Positions 8,678 through 19,484 are shown, counted from the stretch's first letter. The stretch: 64,000 nucleotides of DNA from Marinimicrobium koreense (GCF_003762925.1 NZ_RJUK01000001.1:1116001-1180000), one strand, 5' to 3'. A program made the numbers and translations. Notes: a model not told the origin generated them from the sequence alone.

Positions 8678-9977
8678 GGTTACTCTCTATATTGTCGCGC
8701 AGAGGGTCTGGCCTATCGCTCTCAGCATCCAGCCAGTCGAGGGCCGCGCTGACCGTGTAAAAAGACCCCATTATCACAATCCGATCTCCGGGCCGGGATT
8801 CCCGCCTCAGTCGCCCCATCACCTCGGCTACTGTACCACAGCCGCGTGCCGAGACATTGAGCGCCGCCAGGTCCTGCTCCAATTGTGCCACGGTGGCGGC
8901 CCTGGGGATCTCCGGAAGCGATACCAGCCAACAGTGAGTCATCAATGGATAAAGCGGTGCCAGAGTGGCGACCCGATCCTTATCCGCCATCATGCCGACC
9001 ACGAGGTGGGTATCTACCGGGCCAGCGCTCGTCAGACGGGTCGCCAGATGCCTGGCAGCGGCCGGGTTGTGTGCAACATCCAGCACCAGGGTTCGCCCCG
9101 CCCAGGGGCGAGTCTGATAGCGCCCGGGCAGCGTCAGCCGATCGAGCCTGGAGGCTTGCGCCAATGGCTCGACCTGATGGCCCAGTTGAGCGACAACCTG
9201 CAGGGCAGCGGCAATACTTGGCCAGGGCAGCACCGGCCGCTCGAGCTGGCACTGTTGCGGCTGACCATCACGGCCCTGCCCCCACCAGCACCAGCCCCCA
9301 TCCTGTCCAGTAAATCCAAACCGCTCGCCAATGCGCTGTAACTCGACTCCAATTGCCCCGGCCGCCGACAGCAGGCCGGCCGGAGGTCGCTCATCAGCGC
9401 ACAGTGAAATCTGACCGGCACGGTAGATACCGGCTTTTTCCCGACCGATACTGTCGCGGTCATTGCCCAACCAGGCCTGATGATCCAGGTCGACACTGGT
9501 GACCACTGCCACATCGGCATCCAGCAGGTTGACCGCATCAAGACGTCCACCCAGCCCCACTTCGAGCACCATGACATCCACAGCCTGCTCCTGAAAAATC
9601 AGCAGAGCGGCCAGGGTGCCGAACTCGAAGTAGGTCAAACTGATGTCGGTGCTCGCGGCATCAATGCGGGCAAACGCACGGCACAACTCACCGTCGCCGA
9701 CCGGGACACCGTCGATCTGGATGCGCTCGTTATAGTGCTGTAGATGGGGAGAGGTATAGGCACCGACCCGCTGCCCGGCCGCCCGCAACAGCGCGGAGCA
9801 GGCGGCCACGCAGGAGCCCTTGCCGTTGGTACCCGCTATGCTGACCACCCGGGCCTGGGGGGATAGCAGGTCGAGGCGCTCGGCCACCGCACGGATTCGG
9901 GTCAGGCCGAGTTCAATTTCAGTGGGATGGTGGCTTTCGAGCCAGTGTAACCAGTCGTCCAGGCGCTCAAAGCGCAT
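8670..9977 (-). CDS. folC: Dihydrofolate synthase / folylpolyglutamate synthase
   Basis: Adds glutamate to dihydropteroate and then to folates; Mur-ligase fold, cytoplasmic. The P-loop is SIAGTNGKGSC near residue 50, followed by the YTSPHL motif and the FEFGTLAAL segment of the family. I chose ATG at 9977 (protein begins MRFERLDDW); an in-frame TTG at 9989 directly abuts the accD stop and is the alternative. About 435 aa, the usual size. Lies immediately downstream of accD, a conserved pairing. Confidence 0.94.
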   Translation of the reverse strand: MRFERLDDWLHWLESHHPTEIELGLTRIRAVAERLDLLSPQARVVSIAGTNGKGSCVAACSALLRAAGQRVGAYTSPHLQHYNERIQIDGVPVGDGELCRAFARIDAASTDISLTYFEFGTLAALLIFQEQAVDVMVLEVGLGGRLDAVNLLDADVAVVTSVDLDHQAWLGNDRDSIGREKAGIYRAGQISLCADERPPAGLLSAAGAIGVELQRIGERFGFTGQDGGWCWWGQGRDGQPQQCQLERPVLPWPSIAAALQVVAQLGHQVEPLAQASRLDRLTLPGRYQTRPWAGRTLVLDVAHNPAAARHLATRLTSAGPVDTHLVVGMMADKDRVATLAPLYPLMTHCWLVSLPEIPRAATVAQLEQDLAALNVSARGCGTVAEVMGRLRRESRPGDRIVIMGSFYTVSAALDWLDAESDRPDPLRDNIESNHE

Positions 9978-9989
9978 TGCTGGTGCCAA

Positions 9990-10853
9990 TCAGACCGCCT
10001 CGCGGCGAGTGAATTTAGCCAACAGGCGCGCGAGCGTATCGCGCATGTCCCGACGATGGATGATCATGTCGATGGCACCCTTATCGAGCAGGAACTCACT
10101 GCGCTGGAAACCTTTGGGCAGCTTCTGCCGAATGGTCTGCTCAATGATATTGGGACCGGCAAAACCGGCCCGGGCATTGGGCTCGGCGGCATTGATGTCA
10201 CCCAGCAACGCGAGACTCGCGGATACGCCGCCGTAGACCGGATCGGTCATGACTGACACGTAAGGGGTGCCCTGACGCTTCAGACGTTCGATGACAGCGC
10301 TGGTCTTGGCCATCTGCATCAGGGAGATCAACGCCTCCTGCATGCGGGCACCACCGGTGGCCGAAAAACACACCAGAGGAACATCTTCTTCCAGCGCCAC
10401 TTTGGCCGCCCGGGCAAAGCGCTCGCCGACGACGTAGCCCATGGAGCCGCCGTGGAAGGCAAACTCAAACGCCACTGCCACCACCGGCATGCCTTTCAGA
10501 GTCCCCTTCATGGCCACCAGGGCGTCTTTTTCGCCCGTGGTTTTCTGGGCAGTTGACAGGCGATCCTTGTATTTTTTCACATCGCGGAACTTCAGCCGAT
10601 CGATCGGCTCAACGTCAGTCGCCAGTTCCTGACGATTTTCCTCATCCAGAAACAGGTTCAGCCGGGTTCTGGCGCCAATGCGCATGTGATGGTCGCATTT
10701 GGGGCAGACATCCAGGTTGCGCTCCAGCTCAGGACGATAGAGGACCGCCTGACACTTGACGCATTTTTTCCAGAGCCCTTCCGGTACCTTGCTGCCACCA
10801 CGCTTACCCTCTGCACGGGCCATGCTCGGTACAATCTTTTCTAGCCAACTCAT
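9990..10853 (-). CDS. accD: Acetyl-CoA carboxylase carboxyltransferase, beta subunit
   Basis: Beta subunit of the carboxyltransferase that makes malonyl-CoA for fatty-acid synthesis. An N-terminal zinc ribbon uses Cys31, Cys34, Cys50 and Cys53 (CVKC and CPKC). The carboxyltransferase core contains the [10 protein letters not shown] motif. 287 aa is normal. It follows trpA by 83 bp and runs into folC with no gap, so folate and fatty-acid genes share a transcript here. Confidence 0.97.
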   Translation of the reverse strand: MSWLEKIVPSMARAEGKRGGSKVPEGLWKKCVKCQAVLYRPELERNLDVCPKCDHHMRIGARTRLNLFLDEENRQELATDVEPIDRLKFRDVKKYKDRLSTAQKTTGEKDALVAMKGTLKGMPVVAVAFEFAFHGGSMGYVVGERFARAAKVALEEDVPLVCFSATGGARMQEALISLMQMAKTSAVIERLKRQGTPYVSVMTDPVYGGVSASLALLGDINAAEPNARAGFAGPNIIEQTIRQKLPKGFQRSEFLLDKGAIDMIIHRRDMRDTLARLLAKFTRREAV

Positions 10854-10936
10854 GTCGATTCTCTCTGCGAAATCTTGAGGTTTTCAGTCTCTGTCGGGCT
10901 GCCGGGCCCGACTCGGGTATTCGTTACTCGGAGCGA

Positions 10937-11743
10937 TCAGGCATCCAGCGCTGTGCGGATACCGCCAACAATATCTCCCACGGCGGCGGCTATCTGCTCG
11001 GGCGACTGTTCGTACCGATCACCCATGGTGCTCACCAGGACGCTACCGATCACAACGCCGTCGGCCAGCGCGGACAGCTTGCGAGCCGTTTCCGGATCCT
11101 TGATGCCGAAGCCGATACATAGGGGCAGATCGGTCAGTTTACCAAACTCGTCCAGCTTGGCCTTGACCGCGTCCACATCCAGGTGTCCTGCGCCGGTCAC
11201 CCCCTTGAGGGAGACATAGTAAATAAAGCCGCTGGCGAGGGCGGACACCTGCCGGGCGCGTTCAACACTGGTGGTCGGCGCCAGCAGCAGGATGTTGTCC
11301 ATGCCCACGGCGGTCAACTCGCGCTTGAGCGGCTCCGCCTCTTCCGGCGGCAGGTCAACCGTGAGCAGCCCGTCGACGCCCGCCTCGGAGGCCAGCTGCG
11401 CAATGGTGTCGTAACCCATGCGCTCGATCGGGTTGGCGTACCCCATCAGTACCACCGGCGTATCGGCATCGGTTTCCCGAAACTGGCGCACCAGCTCCAG
11501 AGTGCCGCGCAAGCTGATTTTGTGCTCCAGCGCCCGCTCGTGGCCCCGCTGGATCACCGGCCCCTCCGCCATCGGGTCAGAAAAGGGAACCCCCAGCTCG
11601 ATGATATCGGCCCCCTGCCTGACCAGTTCGTGCATCGCGGGCAGCGTGGCTTCGGGGTAAGGGTCACCATTGACGATATAGGTCACCAGGGCTTTTCTTC
11701 CCTGCGAGCGCAGGTCCTGCAGGCGTTTGGCAATACGACTCAT
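10937..11743 (-). CDS. trpA: Tryptophan synthase alpha chain
   Basis: Cleaves indole-3-glycerol phosphate to indole and glyceraldehyde-3-phosphate, passing indole to TrpB. TIM barrel of 268 aa. Catalytic Glu49 is present in IIELGVPFSDP. The residue equivalent to E. coli Asp60 is Glu (MAEGP instead of LADGP), a conservative change. The phosphate-binding GxGI and GSVLV segments are intact. The start lies 24 bp after the trpB stop; trpF-trpB-trpA form one run. Confidence 0.96.
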   Translation of the reverse strand: MSRIAKRLQDLRSQGRKALVTYIVNGDPYPEATLPAMHELVRQGADIIELGVPFSDPMAEGPVIQRGHERALEHKISLRGTLELVRQFRETDADTPVVLMGYANPIERMGYDTIAQLASEAGVDGLLTVDLPPEEAEPLKRELTAVGMDNILLLAPTTSVERARQVSALASGFIYYVSLKGVTGAGHLDVDAVKAKLDEFGKLTDLPLCIGFGIKDPETARKLSALADGVVIGSVLVSTMGDRYEQSPEQIAAAVGDIVGGIRTALDA

Positions 11744-11767
11744 GAATTCTCTATCCTGATTCTGCGC

Positions 11768-13021
11768 TTACACTTCGATGCCATCGAGCTTGGCAACGGT
11801 AAGAATGTCTTTGTCTCCACGGCCGGAGAGGTTCACCACAATACTCTGATCCGGACGCATGGTCGGCGCCAGCTTTTCGGCATAGGCCAGGGCATGGCTC
11901 GACTCGAGCGCGGGCATGATACCTTCGGTCAGGGTCGTTTTACGGAACGCCGCCAGAGCTTCCTGGTCATTGATCGCCACGTAATTGACCCGTCCCTGAT
12001 CTTTCAACCAGGCGTGCTCCGGACCCACACCCGGATAATCCAGACCGGCGGAGACCGAGTGGGTCTCGATGATCTGGCCGTTTTCGTCTTCCATCAGATA
12101 GGTCCGGTTGCCGTGCAGCACCCCGGGGATACCGGCGCTCAGCGGTGCGGCATGGCGTCCGGTCTCAACGCCGTCACCGCCGGCCTCGACGCCGTACATT
12201 TCGACACTGTCATCCCCGAGGAAGGGGTGGAACAGGCCGATGGCGTTGGAGCCGCCGCCCACACAGGCCACCAAGGCATCGGGCAGACGACCGGTCTGCT
12301 CCAGACACTGGGCCCGGGCTTCGCGACCGATCACTGATTGGAAATCGCGCACCAACTGAGGATAGGGGTGCGGACCGGCCACGGTGCCGATAATGTAGAA
12401 GGTGTCGTCGACGTTGGTGGCCCAGTCACGCATGGCCTCGTTCATCGCATCCTTGAGGGTGCGGGAACCGGAGGTCACGGGAATGACTTCGGCACCGAGC
12501 AGCTTCATCCGATAGACGTTCAGGGACTGGCGCTGGACGTCCTCAGCCCCCATGTATACGCAACACTTGAGACCGAGCCGCGCCGCCACAGTGGCCGATG
12601 CCACGCCGTGCTGCCCTGCCCCGGTCTCGGCAATCACCCGCTGCTTACCGGTGAACTTGGCCAGCAGTGCCTGACCAATGGTGTTGTTCACCTTGTGGGC
12701 ACCGGTGTGGTTCAGGTCTTCCCGCTTGAGGTAAATCTGGGCGCCACCCAGTTCGCGACTCCAGCGCTCGGCGTGGTACAGCGGGGATGGGCGCCCGACG
12801 TAGTAGGCCAGATCCTTGTCGAATTCCGCCTGAAAATCCGGATCGTTTTTCAGGTCCCCGTAGATGCGCTTGAGCTCATCCAGGGCATAAATCAATGTCT
12901 CGGACACAAACCGCCCGCCATAAGGGCCAAAGTGGCCATCGGCGCTGGGAAACTGGCTGTAGTCGGTGTCAGAGTACCGTTTGCTTGAAAACGCTTGAGT
13001 CTTAGAGTTCACCTTGATCAC
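11768..13021 (-). CDS. trpB: Tryptophan synthase beta chain
   Basis: PLP enzyme joining indole to serine to give tryptophan. The PLP lysine sits in HTGAHKVNN and the phosphate-binding loop is GGGSNA. The frame opens with GTG at 13021, overlapping the trpF stop by 20 bp; a second GTG three codons later (13012) is an alternative and no ATG is available, so the start is uncertain by a few residues. The N-terminus before FGPYGGRFV is about 30 residues, longer than usual for this subunit. Confidence 0.95.
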   Translation of the reverse strand: MIKVNSKTQAFSSKRYSDTDYSQFPSADGHFGPYGGRFVSETLIYALDELKRIYGDLKNDPDFQAEFDKDLAYYVGRPSPLYHAERWSRELGGAQIYLKREDLNHTGAHKVNNTIGQALLAKFTGKQRVIAETGAGQHGVASATVAARLGLKCCVYMGAEDVQRQSLNVYRMKLLGAEVIPVTSGSRTLKDAMNEAMRDWATNVDDTFYIIGTVAGPHPYPQLVRDFQSVIGREARAQCLEQTGRLPDALVACVGGGSNAIGLFHPFLGDDSVEMYGVEAGGDGVETGRHAAPLSAGIPGVLHGNRTYLMEDENGQIIETHSVSAGLDYPGVGPEHAWLKDQGRVNYVAINDQEALAAFRKTTLTEGIMPALESSHALAYAEKLAPTMRPDQSIVVNLSGRGDKDILTVAKLDGIEV

Positions 13022-13640
13022 CGTTGAGGGCGTTAAACATAAACTGGTTTACTTTGCCGGCATCCTTGAGACCGGGCGACGCTTCTACCCCGCCACTGAC
13101 ATCCACGCCATAAGGGCGGGTCGCGGAGATCGCCTGACGGACGTTGTCGGGCGTCAGGCCACCGGCCAGAATGACCGGTCGCTCAGGGTTGCGAGGCACC
13201 CGCTCCCAGTCAAAGGTTTCTCCGGTGCCGCCCGGGACCCCTTTGCGGTAGGCATCCAGCAAAAAACCAGACGCGTGTGGATGCTCTGCCATGGCGGCCA
13301 TCACATCCAACTCAGGACGCATACGCAACGCTTTGATATATGGACGCCCGTACCGGACGCATTCGTCGGCCGTTTCATCGCCATGGAACTGCAGCAGCTG
13401 CAGAGGCACTTCGTTCAGGACCGCGTCGATCGTGGCCGGAGCGGCATTTACAAACAGCCCGACGAGGGTCGCGAACGGCCCTACGGTGCGGGCGACGGCT
13501 TTTGCCTGCTCAATGTCCACGGCCCGGGGGCTGGCCGGATAGAACACCAACCCCAGGGCGTGAGCGCCGGCTCTGAGCGCCAGTCGGGCGTCTTCCGAGC
13601 GCGTAATGCCGCATATTTTAACCCGAATGTCCTGACTCAT
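13002..13640 (-). CDS. trpF: Phosphoribosylanthranilate isomerase
   Basis: Amadori isomerase of tryptophan synthesis, a TIM barrel of 212 aa. The N-terminal VKICGIT motif carries the catalytic Cys, and the general-acid Asp lies in GVDVSGGVE near the C-terminus. First of the trpF-trpB-trpA run, with translational overlap into trpB. The remaining trp genes (E, G, D, C) are not in the window, so the pathway is split as in other gammaproteobacteria outside the enterics. Confidence 0.96.
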   Translation of the reverse strand: MSQDIRVKICGITRSEDARLALRAGAHALGLVFYPASPRAVDIEQAKAVARTVGPFATLVGLFVNAAPATIDAVLNEVPLQLLQFHGDETADECVRYGRPYIKALRMRPELDVMAAMAEHPHASGFLLDAYRKGVPGGTGETFDWERVPRNPERPVILAGGLTPDNVRQAISATRPYGVDVSGGVEASPGLKDAGKVNQFMFNALNGDQGEL

Positions 13641-13720
13641 GTCCGCCCTGTCCGCCGCTGTGAAAACAGACCGGGGATACTAGCAGAAATCCGCACAAAT
13701 TGCTGCCAGAGGCCGCCGGA

Positions 13721-14620
13721 TCAGGGATTTTCCATCAATCCACCCAAGGGCTCAGGCACAAAAATCGGGCCCGGCTGACCGCTGGGCAGGCCAAAGGCCG
13801 CCGGGTAATCGACATGGACCAGGTACAGTCCAAAGGGGCGCGCCGTCACCCCACCGGCGCTGCGGTCCCGGGCCACCAGGATATCCGCCGCCCAGCCAAT
13901 GTCCGCCTCGCCGGCGCCAATCGCAAGCAGAACGCCCACGATATTGCGCACCATATGGTGTAAAAACGCGTTGGCCCGGACTTCGAGCACAATCAGGTCG
14001 CCGCGCCGGACGAGATGCAGGTAGTCTATCCGGCGAACCGGGCTGCGCGCCTGGCACTGACTGGCCCGAAAGGAGGTGAAGTCGTGCTCCCCGACCAAGG
14101 CCTGGGCCGCCTCACGCATGGCCCCGACGTTCAACCGCTTGCGGGACCAGGTAATGTGCTGGTGGGTCAGCGCCGAGTAGGTGTCGCGATCGGAAATCAG
14201 GTAGCGGTAGGTGCGTGAGCGGGCACTGAAGCGCGCGTGAAAACCGGGCTCAACCGGCCTGGCCCAGCGTACCGCTATATCAAAGGGCAACTGAGCACGG
14301 GTGCCGAGCACCCAGGCCTTTTCCGGCCTCTCGGCCATCGTGTCGAAGTGGACAATCTGACCGGTGGCGTGAACCCCCGCATCGGTCCGGCCGGCGCAGA
14401 TCAGGGAAATCGGCTCGTTGGCCACGGCGCTGAGCGCCCGCTCCAGATGCCCCTGCACCGTCGGAACCCCACTGGGTTGCGTCTGGAATCCGTGGTAGTG
14501 GGTTCCCTGATACTCGACCGCCAACGCGACCCGGTGCATCCCCTCGGGCCACTCGGTATCGGGAAAGATTTCGGCGTTGCGCTTGTAGGCTCTGGGCTGG
14601 GCCTGACTGGTTTCGGTCAT
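13721..14620 (-). CDS. truA: tRNA pseudouridine(38-40) synthase
   Basis: Converts uridines 38-40 of the tRNA anticodon arm to pseudouridine. The catalytic Asp lies in CAGRTDAGVHATG (about residue 80). The core starts at VALAVEYQGT after an N-terminal extension of roughly 28 residues, seen also in Pseudomonas TruA. ATG at 14620 is preferred to the GTG codon just before it. It lies between fimV and trpF, a conserved Pseudomonas order, separated from fimV by a terminator. Confidence 0.95.
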   Translation of the reverse strand: MTETSQAQPRAYKRNAEIFPDTEWPEGMHRVALAVEYQGTHYHGFQTQPSGVPTVQGHLERALSAVANEPISLICAGRTDAGVHATGQIVHFDTMAERPEKAWVLGTRAQLPFDIAVRWARPVEPGFHARFSARSRTYRYLISDRDTYSALTHQHITWSRKRLNVGAMREAAQALVGEHDFTSFRASQCQARSPVRRIDYLHLVRRGDLIVLEVRANAFLHHMVRNIVGVLLAIGAGEADIGWAADILVARDRSAGGVTARPFGLYLVHVDYPAAFGLPSGQPGPIFVPEPLGGLMENP

Positions 14621-14708
14621 CACTTACTCTTGCCTCGACAATCGGCCGCTTTAGAGAACTCAATCAGCCCCCCAAAAACCGCCAATCCTGAAAAACATTG
14701 CCACCCCT

Positions 14709-14748
14709 GAAAAAACAAAGCCCTGCGCACAGGATGCGCAAGGCTTTG
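14709..14748 (-). terminator. Intrinsic terminator after fimV
   Basis: Arms 14716-14729 and 14735-14748 form a 14 bp stem with one mismatch and a 5 nt loop. On the minus strand it is followed by six T (A-run 14710-14715). It lies 22 bp past the fimV stop and separates fimV from truA. Confidence 0.88.
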
Positions 14749-14769
14749 CAGGAGAACCAGCCGGAAAAA

Positions 14770-17700
14770 TCAGCTTTCGATTCGACCCAACAGCTCCTCC
14801 GCTTCCTGCTGCTGCTGTTCGTTGCCCTCCTGGCGCACCTCTTCCAGAATATCGCGGGCACCGTCCGCATCACCCATATCGATATAGGCACGGGCCAGAT
14901 CCAGCTTGGTCGCCGCCTCATCGGTGTCGGCGAGGAAATCCAGCTCCGCATCCATATCCTCATCGGACTCTTGAGAATCCGACTCCGTGGCCGCTGAATC
15001 ATCGGAGGCCAACCCAGACAACGCCTCTTCAAACACCTGGTCTTCATCGACATCGGCCGAAGCCGGCTCTGGCGTCTGAGCGGCGGTGTCCGCCTGGGGA
15101 GTGTTTTCAGGCTCTGAATCGGACGCACCTTCGAGGTCGGCATCCAGATCGCTCATTTCTTCATCCAGTGAGGACAGATCCAGATCACCGGTTTCCAGGG
15201 CATCCAGGTCAAAATCGTCACTGTCATCCGCTGCGGGCTTCGCCTCCACTCCGGGCTCCTGGTCACGCTGAGCATCAGACCAGTCTTCGGCCAATGCATC
15301 GTCCAGGTCCGCAAACGCATCCTGACCCGCCTCCTGTTCATCCTCAGAGGTCGCGTCCCGGTCCAGGCCGGATTCGTGTACGGTCAACTCGTCATCCGCG
15401 TCATCCTGAAAATCCAATGACAGGTCGTCGTCTTCAGCGACCGATTCAGAACCTTTGTCTGAATCCGCACCATCCATTGGCTCCAACGTCAGGGAAGAGG
15501 TCTCCGCAGGCTCCTCGTCCAGATCGGAAAGCGCATCGTCCAGAGCTTCGATACCACCTTCGGAGGAGGTCTCATCCAGCTCAAAATTCCAGTCATCATC
15601 GGTGCTGACGCTGTCGGTGACTGGCGCATCGCTTTCGCCCACTTCATCGTCCAGCTTGAGATCCAGCTCGGGGAAATCATCCTGATCGCCATCCCCCGCT
15701 TCAGCGGTTTTTTCCGACTGCAGGGTGACCTGATCATCCTCATCGTCCAGATCAAAGTCCAGAGAGAACTCCTCGTCAGCTGCCGCTGGTTCGGACTCGT
15801 CAAAGGACAGGTCATAGCGGTTCGATGAGGCATCCAGATCCGACTCGGTGGTGACCGGCTCGACGGTTTCCTCCTCCAGGTCCAGATCATCGTCCAGATC
15901 GAAGTTGAAGTCATCGTCCAGGCTCAACTCATTGTCATCCGCCGCCTTCTGGTCACTCTGCGACGCCTTGGGCTCTTCCTCCAGATCGAGATTGAAGTCG
16001 AAATCATCGCTGTCGCTCTGTTCGAGCGAGCTGAAATCGTCCTGCTCATCAACAGGCGCAGTGGCGCCGGTATCCAGTGCGTTGACATCAAATTCTCCGG
16101 CACCGGGAATCGTGTCCCGCAGTTCACCGGCACGCTGAATGGCCGACCGATCATCGGTACCCAGCAGGGTGGAATAGTGGCGATCAAACGCCTCTACGTC
16201 GCGATTTTCGGCATAGACTTCCAGCAGCTTGGACAGGATGGCCGGAGAAGCGGGCTCTTTTTCCAGCCCCTTGAGCAGCAGCTCTTCCGCCTGATCCAGT
16301 TTGCCATAGGCGATGTAAATATCCGCCTCACCAACCACATCACCGGTTTCGGCTTCAACGGAATCATCGGTCTGCTCATCCCAGGCGTCCGGCTCCTCCG
16401 GTTCGGCATCTTCCTGCGCCAGATCAATACTGTCGTGGTCACTGCCCGACTCATCGGGCTCAAACTCTTCCGCGAATCCCTCTTCGTCAAACGCTGGCTC
16501 AAAATCGTCATCACTGTCTCGTTCAACCGGGGTTTCACCACTCTGGCGTCGACGCAGCAGCGCCAACACACCCAGCAGGATGACCAGGACACCGGCACCG
16601 ATCCACAGGAGGTTGTCCATCACGTGATCCATCAGGGTTTTTTCCTGAGGAATGGAGCGCACGACCCGCTTGCTGCGGTCCACCGGCTCTTCCTGTGCGG
16701 GCGCGGCGGCCTCAGAGGTGTCCGCCGCGGCGGCGGGAGTCTCAGCCTCTGCCTCGGCTTCCGGAGAAGGCTCAGCCGCAGCCACGTCAGAGGCTTCTTC
16801 CTGCGCCTGCTCCGCTTCGCGGTTTTGTTGGGCGCTGGTCTGAAGGGCCCGCAACTGCTCGTTGCTGGCCTCAATCAGGCTTTCCATGGTATCGATCTGC
16901 GCTTCCAGCTCTTCCACGCGAGAAGACAGCTCCCGGTTCTCACGGCGGCTCTTTTCAAGTTCTTCCTGGGCGGCTGACAGCTCAGCCTGCAGCTCGGAGC
17001 CGGAATCCGTGCTGGCACCTCCGCCCTGCCCGGCCTCACCGGAGTTACCCTGGCTCGGCGCCGCCAGGCGCACCTGACCGCTGACATCGCTGGGACCGCT
17101 GCGCTGGCTGGCGCCGCGCTGACCGGCATCCAATTGGGCTCCCAGGGCGCCACCCGACCACTCACGATTGTGCTCGGCCACTTCGCGTACCGCATTCTGC
17201 GGGTTCAGGTTGCGAATTTCGTCGCGGTTGGGCAGGCGCAGAACCTGACCCTCGCGGAGAAGATTGATGTTGCCATTGATGAAGGCTTCGGGATTTTTAC
17301 GCTGAATCGCCAGCATGGTCTGCTGAACTGACAGGTCGCGACCCGGACGAACCCGCAGAGCAATCTCCCACAGGGTGTCATTGGACGTGACCGAATAGGT
17401 ATCGCCGTCGTAGCCCGCCTGGGGACGGGTTTCAGATTCAGCACGCTGACGCGGCTGCGGACGTGCTTCGGGTTGGCGTTCGGCGGCCGACCGGGTACCG
17501 CCCGACGTGGCGGATTGCACCGGCTGGGCCTGACGCTCGTCATCGAAGGTGGGCAGATCCAGCAGGAAGGTGTATTCGCGCAGCAGACGGCCACTGGCCC
17601 AACGCGCCTCCACCAGGAAGTTCATGTAGGGCTCCCGCACCGGCTGTTGCGTGGTCACCCGCACAATTGGGCCTTCGGGATGGTCCAGCAACAATTCGAA

Positions 17701-17946
17701 CTCAAGCTGACCGTAGAACGCCATGCGCTCAAGGCCGGCACGCTCAAAATCTTCCTGGGAAGCCAGCCGGACGATAATCTCGTTGCGACTCAACCCTCTC
17801 AGGTTGGTCAACTGGATGTCCGCCTGGAAGGGCTGATTGAGCGCCGACTTCAACTCGGACTCCCCAAGCCCCAGGGCAAATCCCGGTTGAGCAACCAGCA
17901 AGGCGGCCAATCCGATTACAAAACTCAGCTTACGAAGCAGATGCAT
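14770..17946 (-). CDS. fimV: FimV-like polar hub protein
   Basis: A large inner-membrane protein (1058 aa) of the FimV/TspA family, which organises cell-pole machinery for type IV pili and twitching. Visible parts in order: signal peptide (1-24), a conserved FimV N-terminal domain, a LysM peptidoglycan-binding motif (about 183-242), a Glu-rich predicted coiled coil (about 315-380), one transmembrane helix (about 443-462), a long acidic region rich in Asp/Glu with repeated DLDL-type segments, a TPR-like stretch, and the C-terminal FimV domain with KLDLARAYIDMGD. A Shine-Dalgarno AAAGGAT lies about 8 nt before the ATG. Gene order asd-fimV-truA matches Pseudomonas. The acidic middle is longer than in P. 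aeruginosa FimV. Confidence 0.93.
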   Translation of the reverse strand: MHLLRKLSFVIGLAALLVAQPGFALGLGESELKSALNQPFQADIQLTNLRGLSRNEIIVRLASQEDFERAGLERMAFYGQLEFELLLDHPEGPIVRVTTQQPVREPYMNFLVEARWASGRLLREYTFLLDLPTFDDERQAQPVQSATSGGTRSAAERQPEARPQPRQRAESETRPQAGYDGDTYSVTSNDTLWEIALRVRPGRDLSVQQTMLAIQRKNPEAFINGNINLLREGQVLRLPNRDEIRNLNPQNAVREVAEHNREWSGGALGAQLDAGQRGASQRSGPSDVSGQVRLAAPSQGNSGEAGQGGGASTDSGSELQAELSAAQEELEKSRRENRELSSRVEELEAQIDTMESLIEASNEQLRALQTSAQQNREAEQAQEEASDVAAAEPSPEAEAEAETPAAAADTSEAAAPAQEEPVDRSKRVVRSIPQEKTLMDHVMDNLLWIGAGVLVILLGVLALLRRRQSGETPVERDSDDDFEPAFDEEGFAEEFEPDESGSDHDSIDLAQEDAEPEEPDAWDEQTDDSVEAETGDVVGEADIYIAYGKLDQAEELLLKGLEKEPASPAILSKLLEVYAENRDVEAFDRHYSTLLGTDDRSAIQRAGELRDTIPGAGEFDVNALDTGATAPVDEQDDFSSLEQSDSDDFDFNLDLEEEPKASQSDQKAADDNELSLDDDFNFDLDDDLDLEEETVEPVTTESDLDASSNRYDLSFDESEPAAADEEFSLDFDLDDEDDQVTLQSEKTAEAGDGDQDDFPELDLKLDDEVGESDAPVTDSVSTDDDWNFELDETSSEGGIEALDDALSDLDEEPAETSSLTLEPMDGADSDKGSESVAEDDDLSLDFQDDADDELTVHESGLDRDATSEDEQEAGQDAFADLDDALAEDWSDAQRDQEPGVEAKPAADDSDDFDLDALETGDLDLSSLDEEMSDLDADLEGASDSEPENTPQADTAAQTPEPASADVDEDQVFEEALSGLASDDSAATESDSQESDEDMDAELDFLADTDEAATKLDLARAYIDMGDADGARDILEEVRQEGNEQQQQEAEELLGRIES

Positions 17947-18305
17947 AGGACGATCCTTTATTATCTCCCTGGCCCCATGTGCCCGACTGAAGTCATCGAC
18001 TCTCCCGTCGATTTTGACGGCACGGTGAACCTGATTTGGCTTAGCAGGAGTTATAAAACCTAGAATAATTCTTCACTAATGGCTGTAAGTATTCATTATA
18101 AGTAGCTTTTTATCAACACTTAAGCCCGTCAACTGGGGGGCTTTATGGCATGTTTTTATACATTATTTGCACCGCCGCACAAAAAATAACGATTTTGACG
18201 CCGGCGGCGGGGAACTTTTCTGAGATCCAGATCGACCGCCCCACCCTTTCATAAAAAAAGCCCCGCGCGGTCAGACCGGGCGGGGCTCGTCTTGCCCGAG
18301 GACAA
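17947..18305. other. Intergenic gap between asd and fimV
   Basis: This 359 bp gap holds the asd terminator at its right end and an AT-rich stretch (about 18055-18120) that probably contains the fimV promoter, though I could not fix a convincing -35/-10 pair. No coding sequence is supported: the only open frame across it (18143-18355, minus) overlaps the terminator and the asd 3' end and has no recognisable product. Confidence 0.6.
18253..18287 (-). terminator. Intrinsic terminator after asd
   Basis: GCCCCGC (18260-18266) pairs with GCGGGGC (18280-18286), with an inner GGT/ACC pair, followed on the minus strand by a T-run (A 18253-18259). It lies about 20 bp beyond the asd stop. Confidence 0.88.
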
Positions 18306-19415
18306 TCAGGCCTCTTTGAGAATGCGCAATACGCGACGAAGCGGCTCGGCAGCACCCCAGAGAAGCTGGTCGCCCACCGTGAAGGCGGACAGGTACTGGG
18401 AACCCATATTCATTTTGCGCAAGCGACCCACCGGCACCGTGAGGGTACCTGTCACCGCGGTCGGTGTCAGGTCACGCAGGGTGGCTTCACGCTCGTTCGG
18501 CACCACTTTGGCCCACTGGTTGGCCTCGGCCAGCATGGACTCGATTTCATCCAGCGGCACATCTTTGTTCAGTTTGATGGTCAGTGCCTGACTGTGGCAG
18601 CGCATGGAGCCGATGCGCACACAGAGCCCATCGATGGGCACCGGGTTGTCGCTGCGACCGAGAATCTTGTTGGTCTCTACATGCCCTTTCCACTCTTCCT
18701 TGCTCTGGCGGTTGTCCAGCTGCTTATCGATAAACGGCAGCAGGCTCCCCGCCAGGGGCGCTCCGAACTGGTCGGTCGGGAAGTCGTCGCTGCGCATGGC
18801 GGCGGCCACTTTGCGGTCGATATCCAGGATCGCCGAGGCGGGATCTTCCAGCTCACTGGCGACCGAGTCGCGCAGGCCACCCATCTGGTTGAGCAGTTCG
18901 CGCATGTTCTGGGCGCCGGCACCACTGGCGGCCTGGTAGGTCATGGAGGTGGCCCACTCGACCAGGTTGTTCTGGAACAGGCCACCGAGGCCCATCAGCA
19001 TGAGGCTGACGGTGCAGTTGCCACCGACGTAGTTTTTCACGCCTTTGGCGATGCTGTCTTTGATGACGTCCAGGTTGACCGGGTCCAGCACCAGAGCGGC
19101 GTCGTCGGCCATACGCAGGGTGGAGGCGGCGTCGATCCAGTAGCCTTTCCAGCCGCTGTCGCGCAGTTTTCCGAACACTTCAGTGGTGTAGTCGCCGCCC
19201 TGACAGGTGACAATGGCGTCGAGGGCCTTGAGGGCGTCCAGGTCAAAGGCATCTTTCAGGGGCGGCACGCCGTCCACCACCGCGGGGGCTTTACCACCGG
19301 CGTTGGAGGTGGAGAAGAACACCGGCTCGATGTCCGCAAAGTCGTTCTCTGCCTGCATGCGCTCCATCAATACGGAGCCGACCATGCCGCGCCATCCGAT
19401 AAAACCTACTTTCAT
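18306..19415 (-). CDS. asd: Aspartate-semialdehyde dehydrogenase
   Basis: NADPH-dependent reduction of aspartyl phosphate to the semialdehyde, the branch point to lysine/diaminopimelate, threonine and methionine. Nucleophile Cys134 in [10 protein letters not shown]; the N-terminal [10 protein letters not shown] is the nucleotide-binding loop, and [11 protein letters not shown] carries the catalytic His. The 369 aa length is the gammaproteobacterial form. It follows leuB, as in Pseudomonas, but is separated by a fold-back repeat and a REP-like repeat, so it may have its own promoter. Confidence 0.96.
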   Translation of the reverse strand: MKVGFIGWRGMVGSVLMERMQAENDFADIEPVFFSTSNAGGKAPAVVDGVPPLKDAFDLDALKALDAIVTCQGGDYTTEVFGKLRDSGWKGYWIDAASTLRMADDAALVLDPVNLDVIKDSIAKGVKNYVGGNCTVSLMLMGLGGLFQNNLVEWATSMTYQAASGAGAQNMRELLNQMGGLRDSVASELEDPASAILDIDRKVAAAMRSDDFPTDQFGAPLAGSLLPFIDKQLDNRQSKEEWKGHVETNKILGRSDNPVPIDGLCVRIGSMRCHSQALTIKLNKDVPLDEIESMLAEANQWAKVVPNEREATLRDLTPTAVTGTLTVPVGRLRKMNMGSQYLSAFTVGDQLLWGAAEPLRRVLRILKEA

Positions 19416-19484
19416 AATAGTTCTCTCTTTCTCAGTGAGTGAATTCTGTTGTTGCCTTGAATGTTTGTGGTCTTATGGTAGTCC

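Noticed and set aside
18143-18355. 70-codon open frame on the minus strand between asd and fimV
   Set aside because: It runs through the asd terminator and into the asd 3' end, and resembles no family.
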